From: Streptomyces sp. NBC_01353
Lineage (GTDB): Bacteria; Actinomycetota; Actinomycetes; Streptomycetales; Streptomycetaceae
NCBI RefSeq assembly: GCF_036237275.1
Contig: NZ_CP108352.1
Coordinates: 3,534,001-3,598,000, forward strand
Direction: 5' to 3'
Length of the DNA stretch: 64,000 nt
Each line of letters begins with the position of its first letter. Position 1 is the first letter of the stretch. A program made the translations under genes and the position numbers. Positions 60,398-64,000 of the stretch are shown here, piece by piece. The notes beneath the pieces were generated by a model. The model was not told the DNA's origin, searched no databases, and worked only from the letters and a program-made list of their open reading frames with translations.

Positions 60398-60433
60398 CCG
60401 AATGATCGAAATACCTTCGATTCGATCATTCGG
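60398..60433. promoter_or_regulatory. Operator between the DUF2264 gene and the DeoR/LacI-type regulator
   Basis: Perfect 13-bp arms CCGAATGATCGAA (60398-60410) and TTCGATCATTCGG (60421-60433) with a 10-bp spacer, in the divergent promoter region. Related TTCGATC sequences recur at 61628-61655. Confidence 0.75.
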
Positions 60434-60502
60434 CGTGAGAAGGTCTGACCACAAGGCCGGCGGACCGCCGGACCACCCACCACCGCAAGGGGGAGACACG
60501 CC

Positions 60503-61630
60503 GTGCGTGAGAGTGCCGCCGAACGACACGACCGACTGCTGGCCCTGGTGCGCGAGCGCGGTACGGCGCGCGTCGCCGACCTGGCCACGCTCCTCGGGGT
60601 CTCCCCCGTCACCGCTCGCCGCGATGTCGAGGCGCTGGCGACCAAGGGCCTGCTCGACCGGGTGCACGGCCAGGTCTCCTGGCCGGAGCGGCCGGAGCGG
60701 CCCGAGCGCCAGGGCGATCCGGGTGCCCGGCGCACCGGCGAGGGTCTGGTGCTCGGGCTGCTCGCGCCCTCCGCCACGTACTACTTCGCCGAGGTCATCC
60801 GGGGTGCCCACGAGGCCGCGGCGCGGGCCGGGGCCCGGCTGGTGCTGCGGATCTCGGACTACCGCCCGGAGGAGGACCGCGCGCGCACCGAGGGCCTGCT
60901 CGCGGCCGGCGCCGAGGGCGTGCTCGTCGCGCCCGGCTGGCGCGGGCCCGAGGACCGGCAGGCGTACGGGGACTGGCTGGCCGAACTGCCCGTACCCGCC
61001 GTGCTCCTGGAGCGCCGGGCCGACCCCGGCACGCCCCTCGACGCCCTGGACCGGGTGGTCTCCGACCATGGCCACGGCGTCCTGCTCGCCCTGCGCCACC
61101 TGCTGGAACTGGGCCACGGCACCCCACTCCTGGTGGCCCGCGGCGACAGCCCGACGGCGCTCGCGGTGCGCGCCGGGTACGCCGAGGCGCTGGGCACCCT
61201 GGACCTCGACGCGCCCGGCCCGGTGATCGATTCGGTACCGGCCGATCAGGACCCCGAGAGCTTCGAGCGCGCCGTACGGGCCCTGTACGAGGCGGTGACC
61301 TCCGGCCGGGTGAGCGCCGCCCTGGTCCACAACGACGTGGACGCGATCGAGATCGTCCAGCGTCTGGCGGACCTGGGGGTGAAGGTGCCGGAGGATCTGG
61401 CCCTGATCGCGTACGACGACGAGGTCGCCGCGCTCGCCGACACCCCGCTGACGGCGGTCGCCCCGCCCAAGCGCCAGGTCGGCAGACACGCCACGGAGTT
61501 GCTGGTGGAACGGCTGACGGAGGCGCACGAGGCCCCCGACGAGGAGCCGGCACGGCGTCATCTGAGCCTGTTGCCGCGACTGCGCGTGCGCGCCTCCTGC
61601 GGGGCTCCTTCGGGGGTTCGCCCCATCTGA
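60503..61630 (+). CDS. DeoR-type HTH / LacI-type sugar-binding transcriptional regulator
   Basis: The 375-residue protein joins a DeoR-like winged HTH (ERHDRLLALVRERGTARVAD, LGVSPVTARRDVEALATKGL) to a periplasmic-binding-like sensor domain as in LacI (VLGLLAPSATYYFAEVIRGA, ALRHLLELGHGTPLLVARG, ALVHNDVDAIEIVQRLADLG, DLALIAYDDEVAALADTPLT). Such proteins repress sugar operons until the sugar binds. GTG 60503 has GGGGGAG 7 nt upstream. It lies between two copies of its likely operator and upstream of the ABC importer. Its stop codon overlaps the second operator region. Confidence 0.9.
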   Translation: MRESAAERHDRLLALVRERGTARVADLATLLGVSPVTARRDVEALATKGLLDRVHGQVSWPERPERPERQGDPGARRTGEGLVLGLLAPSATYYFAEVIRGAHEAAARAGARLVLRISDYRPEEDRARTEGLLAAGAEGVLVAPGWRGPEDRQAYGDWLAELPVPAVLLERRADPGTPLDALDRVVSDHGHGVLLALRHLLELGHGTPLLVARGDSPTALAVRAGYAEALGTLDLDAPGPVIDSVPADQDPESFERAVRALYEAVTSGRVSAALVHNDVDAIEIVQRLADLGVKVPEDLALIAYDDEVAALADTPLTAVAPPKRQVGRHATELLVERLTEAHEAPDEEPARRHLSLLPRLRVRASCGAPSGVRPI

Positions 61631-61655
61631 TCGATTCGATCCTTTTTCGATCAAT
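61628..61655. promoter_or_regulatory. Second operator region, upstream of the ABC importer
   Basis: TGATCGA (61628-61634) and TCGATCA (61647-61653) form a dyad; CGATTCGATC-type sequence is shared with the 60398-60433 operator. It lies just upstream of the TTGACT promoter, suiting repression by the adjacent regulator. Confidence 0.6.
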
Positions 61656-61668
61656 CAATCTTTCGCTC

Positions 61669-61697
61669 TTGACTTCGCTCATAAACGGTCACAGGAT
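61669..61697 (+). promoter_or_regulatory. Promoter of the sugar ABC importer
   Basis: TTGACT, 17 nt, CAGGAT; leader of about 40 nt before the GTG at 61744 with an AGGAG ribosome site. Confidence 0.6.
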
Positions 61698-61743
61698 CAC
61701 GGCCACACACCCCGTGTCGCCCCCGTCCTTCAGGAGCCGTGTC

Positions 61744-63060
61744 GTGAGCCGTACTTGGAGCAGAACGTCCCGTGTCATAGCCGGTACCGCCACCGCCCTC
61801 GCCGTTCTGACGGCCTGCGGCGGCGGTGAAGGCGGTACCGACGCCGCGTCGAACGGGCCCGTGACCATCACCTTCTGGGGCTGGGCCAAGGGCTCCAAGG
61901 ACGTGGTCGACGCGTTCAACGCCTCGCACAAGAACATCCAGGTGAAGTTCGAGGAGATCCCCTCCGGCAACGCCGGCGGCTACGCCAAGATCTCCAACGC
62001 GGTGAAGGCGGGCAACGCGCCCGACCTGGTCTCCATCGAGTACCCCTCGCTCCCCGAGTTCGTCAGCTCCGGCGCCCTGCAGGACATCGGCGGCGAGTTC
62101 ACCGAGGCCGACCGGGGCAAGCTGCTCCCCCAGGCGGTGGAGCTCACCACCCTCGGCGGCAAGACCTGGGCCGTCCCCTTCGACGCAGCACCGCAGGCCT
62201 TCTTCTACCGCAAGGACCTCTTCGCGAAGTACAAGGTCGAGGTCCCCACGACCTGGGACGCCTTCAAGGCCGCCGCGGAGAAGGTGAAGAAGGCCGACGC
62301 CAAGGCTCGTATCGCCACGTTCTTCCCGGACGACCCGACCACCTTCGAGGCGATGGCCTGGCAGGCCGGCGCCCAGTGGTTCAAGGCCGAGAACGACACC
62401 TGGAAGATCAACACCACCGACCCGGCCACCACCAAGGTCGCCGACTACTGGCAGGGCCTGATCGAGGCCGACCTGATCCACAAGAACGCCTCGTTCAGCC
62501 CCGAGTGGACCGGTTCGCTCAAGAACGGCACCACCATCGGCTACCTCGGCGCGTCCTGGGGCGCGGGCGTCCTCAAGGGCACCCTGCCCGAGCAGAGCGG
62601 CAAGTGGGCCGTGGCGCCCATGCCCAGCTGGGACGGCAAGCCCGCGAGCGGAATCCTCGGCGGCACCACCTTCGCCGTGACCAAGGACAGCAAGAAGACC
62701 GCGGCGGCCGTCGAGTTCGCCGAGTGGATGGCCACCACCGAGGCCGGCGTCAAGGCCCGTATCGCCTCCGGCACCTCCAGCGCCTTCCCCGCCGCGGCCG
62801 CGCTGCGCCCGGTCGCCAAGGCCGCCTTCGACGCGAGCTACTACGGCGGCCAGGACATCTACGCCCTCTTCGAGCAGTCCAGTGCCTCCATCAACCGGAA
62901 CTGGACCTGGGGCCCCACCACCGGCACCACCAACACGGCCATCAAGGACCAGTTCGGCAAGGTCACCAAGGGCGGCCCGACGATCGCCGACGCGATCAGG
63001 ACCGGCCACGAGGCGACGGTCACCGAGCTCACGAAGCGCGGTCTGAAGGTCGAGGGCTGA
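61744..63060 (+). CDS. Sugar ABC transporter substrate-binding lipoprotein
   Basis: The 438-residue extracellular lipoprotein is of the family 1 (MalE/UgpB-like) type. The signal peptide VSRTWSRTSRVIAGTATALA is followed by lipobox VLTAC with the lipidated C25. Core blocks are VTITFWGWAKGSKDVVDAFN, KAGNAPDLVSIEYPSLPEFV, and SWDGKPASGILGGTTFAVTK. GTG 61744 has an AGGAG site about 7 nt upstream. It delivers a sugar or oligosaccharide to the permeases encoded next. Context with DUF2264 suggests an oligosaccharide. Confidence 0.93.
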   Translation: MSRTWSRTSRVIAGTATALAVLTACGGGEGGTDAASNGPVTITFWGWAKGSKDVVDAFNASHKNIQVKFEEIPSGNAGGYAKISNAVKAGNAPDLVSIEYPSLPEFVSSGALQDIGGEFTEADRGKLLPQAVELTTLGGKTWAVPFDAAPQAFFYRKDLFAKYKVEVPTTWDAFKAAAEKVKKADAKARIATFFPDDPTTFEAMAWQAGAQWFKAENDTWKINTTDPATTKVADYWQGLIEADLIHKNASFSPEWTGSLKNGTTIGYLGASWGAGVLKGTLPEQSGKWAVAPMPSWDGKPASGILGGTTFAVTKDSKKTAAAVEFAEWMATTEAGVKARIASGTSSAFPAAAALRPVAKAAFDASYYGGQDIYALFEQSSASINRNWTWGPTTGTTNTAIKDQFGKVTKGGPTIADAIRTGHEATVTELTKRGLKVEG

Positions 63061-63064
63061 CCGG

Positions 63065-63955
63065 ATGAACGCCCGCACCCGTGCCGCAGCGTTCCTGCTG
63101 ACCCCCTTCTTCGCCCTGTTCGTCGTGGTGATGGTCGTGCCGATCGGATACGCGGTCTGGCTCAGCCTGTTCACCGAGAAGCAGTCGGGGCTGGGCTTCG
63201 GCGGCACCGAGACCGTCTTCAGCGGGCTCGACAACTACACCGCGGCACTGGGTGACCGGGCCTTCCGCGAGGGCTTCGGCGTACTGCTCGGATACTGCCT
63301 CTTCTACATCCCGCTGCTGCTCGCCGGGGCCCTCGGCCTCGCCCTCCTGCTCGACTCGGCGCTCGCCCGCGCCCGCCGCTTCTTCCAGCTCGCGCTCTTC
63401 CTGCCGCACGCCGTCCCCGGCATCATCGCCGCGCTCATCTGGGTCTACCTCTACACACCCCAACTCAGCCCGGTCGTGAAGGCGATGGAGGCCGGCGGCA
63501 TCGGCTTCGATTTCTTCTCGCCCGAGGGCGCACTGCCCTCCATCGTCAACATCGCGCTGTGGGAGTGGCTCGGCTACAACATGGTGATCTTCTACGCCGC
63601 CCTGCAGGCCATCGACCGCTCCGTCCTGGAGGCGGCCACCGTCGACGGCGCCGGCTCCTGGCGCATCGCCTTCAGCATCAAGATCCCGCTGATCCGCGCC
63701 TCGCTCCTGATGGTCTGCCTCTTCACGATCATCGGCTCCCTCCAGCTGTTCACCGAGCCGCTGATCCTCAACAAGGGAACGGGCTCCGCCGTCACCTCGA
63801 CCTGGACGCCGAACATGTACGCCTACACCGCGGCCTTCGACCGCAACGACTACGGGCTGGCCGCCGCCGCGTCCGTCCTGCTGGCCCTGACCGCGGCGCT
63901 GCTCTCCTTCGCCGTCACCCGACTGACCGGCCGCCGGAAGGGGAAGCGCGCATGA
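63065..63955 (+). CDS. Sugar ABC transporter permease (MalF type)
   Basis: The 296-residue permease has six transmembrane segments, starting AAAFLLTPFFALFVVVMVVP and the periplasmic ELxxNY-type YTAALGDRAF. The cytoplasmic EAA loop that contacts the ATPase is EAATVDGAGSWRIAFSIKIP. It starts 4 bp after the binding-protein stop (ATG 63065) and its own stop overlaps the next ATG by 4 bp (ATGA), so the three genes are one operon. The ATPase is not encoded in the window; in Streptomyces it is often the shared MsiK. Confidence 0.94.
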   Translation: MNARTRAAAFLLTPFFALFVVVMVVPIGYAVWLSLFTEKQSGLGFGGTETVFSGLDNYTAALGDRAFREGFGVLLGYCLFYIPLLLAGALGLALLLDSALARARRFFQLALFLPHAVPGIIAALIWVYLYTPQLSPVVKAMEAGGIGFDFFSPEGALPSIVNIALWEWLGYNMVIFYAALQAIDRSVLEAATVDGAGSWRIAFSIKIPLIRASLLMVCLFTIIGSLQLFTEPLILNKGTGSAVTSTWTPNMYAYTAAFDRNDYGLAAAASVLLALTAALLSFAVTRLTGRRKGKRA

Positions 63956-64000
63956 GCCCGTCCCGCACCCGCCCCACGAACGTCTGGCTCTCGAAGACCG
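63952..64000 (+). CDS. Second sugar ABC permease (MalG type), N-terminal part (cut by window edge)
   Basis: Only 16 codons are present (MSPSRTRPTNVWLSKT). The ATG overlaps the stop of the first permease by 4 bp. Position right after a MalF-type gene makes a MalG-type permease the best guess. Confidence 0.7.
   Translation, partial: MSPSRTRPTNVWLSKT

Overview
The window is very GC-rich, uses GTG and TTG starts freely, and carries orthologues of the sporulation regulators BldM and WhiD beside guaB/guaB3 and an ECF sigma factor. This is a chromosomal core segment of a Streptomyces. The gene order, as I remember it, matches the S. coelicolor region that runs from purN down to bldM/whiD. There are no tRNAs, rRNAs, insertion sequences, prophage genes or CRISPR arrays that I can recognise.

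Layout. 1-6.6 kb: the 5' end of purN, two membrane or regulatory proteins of unknown role, a DUF6350 membrane protein, and sucCD for the TCA cycle. 7-15.6 kb: a two-armed cassette. One arm (minus strand) is a MoxR AAA+ ATPase, a DUF5682 protein and a VWA protein with 4-bp overlaps. The other arm (plus strand) is a SWIM zinc-finger protein and a DUF5691 protein; an MmpS-like lipoprotein lies between the arms. Each arm starts behind a sequence matching the PafBC-type DNA-damage promoter (TTGTCRGTG-N8-TANNNT), and so does pcrA at 22 kb. 16-25 kb: icmB, a lipase, an M23 and two NlpC/P60 cell-wall hydrolases, pcrA. 25-31 kb: a small dimeric-barrel protein behind a strong palindrome, a PspC-type histidine kinase/LuxR regulator pair, a PspC/LiaF-like protein, DoxX, and an unknown membrane protein. 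31-39 kb: an aldolase-family protein, guaA, a chorismate mutase with a likely Phe/Tyr leader-peptide attenuator, a GMC oxidoreductase and a succinate-semialdehyde dehydrogenase.

39-50 kb: three serine/threonine-kinase-like membrane proteins, the middle one a pseudokinase, then glpD and a nucleotide-sugar-dehydrogenase-like protein lacking catalytic residues. 50-55.5 kb: guaB3, guaB, the ECF sigma factor shbA, bldM and whiD. The same set (guaB3, guaB2, sigD, whiB3) is clustered in Mycobacterium tuberculosis. 55.7-58.3 kb: a LysR regulator, a MOSC protein and an SDR. 58.4-64 kb: a carbohydrate locus with a DUF2264 protein, a DeoR-HTH/LacI-type regulator and an ABC sugar importer that runs off the window.

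The most promising leads are the MoxR/DUF5682/VWA + SWIM/DUF5691 cassette with paired damage-type promoters, the leader-peptide attenuator before chorismate mutase, the degenerate nucleotide-sugar dehydrogenase, and a 23-bp by 8 tandem array between shbA and bldM. Functions and motifs were read by eye; no database search was run.
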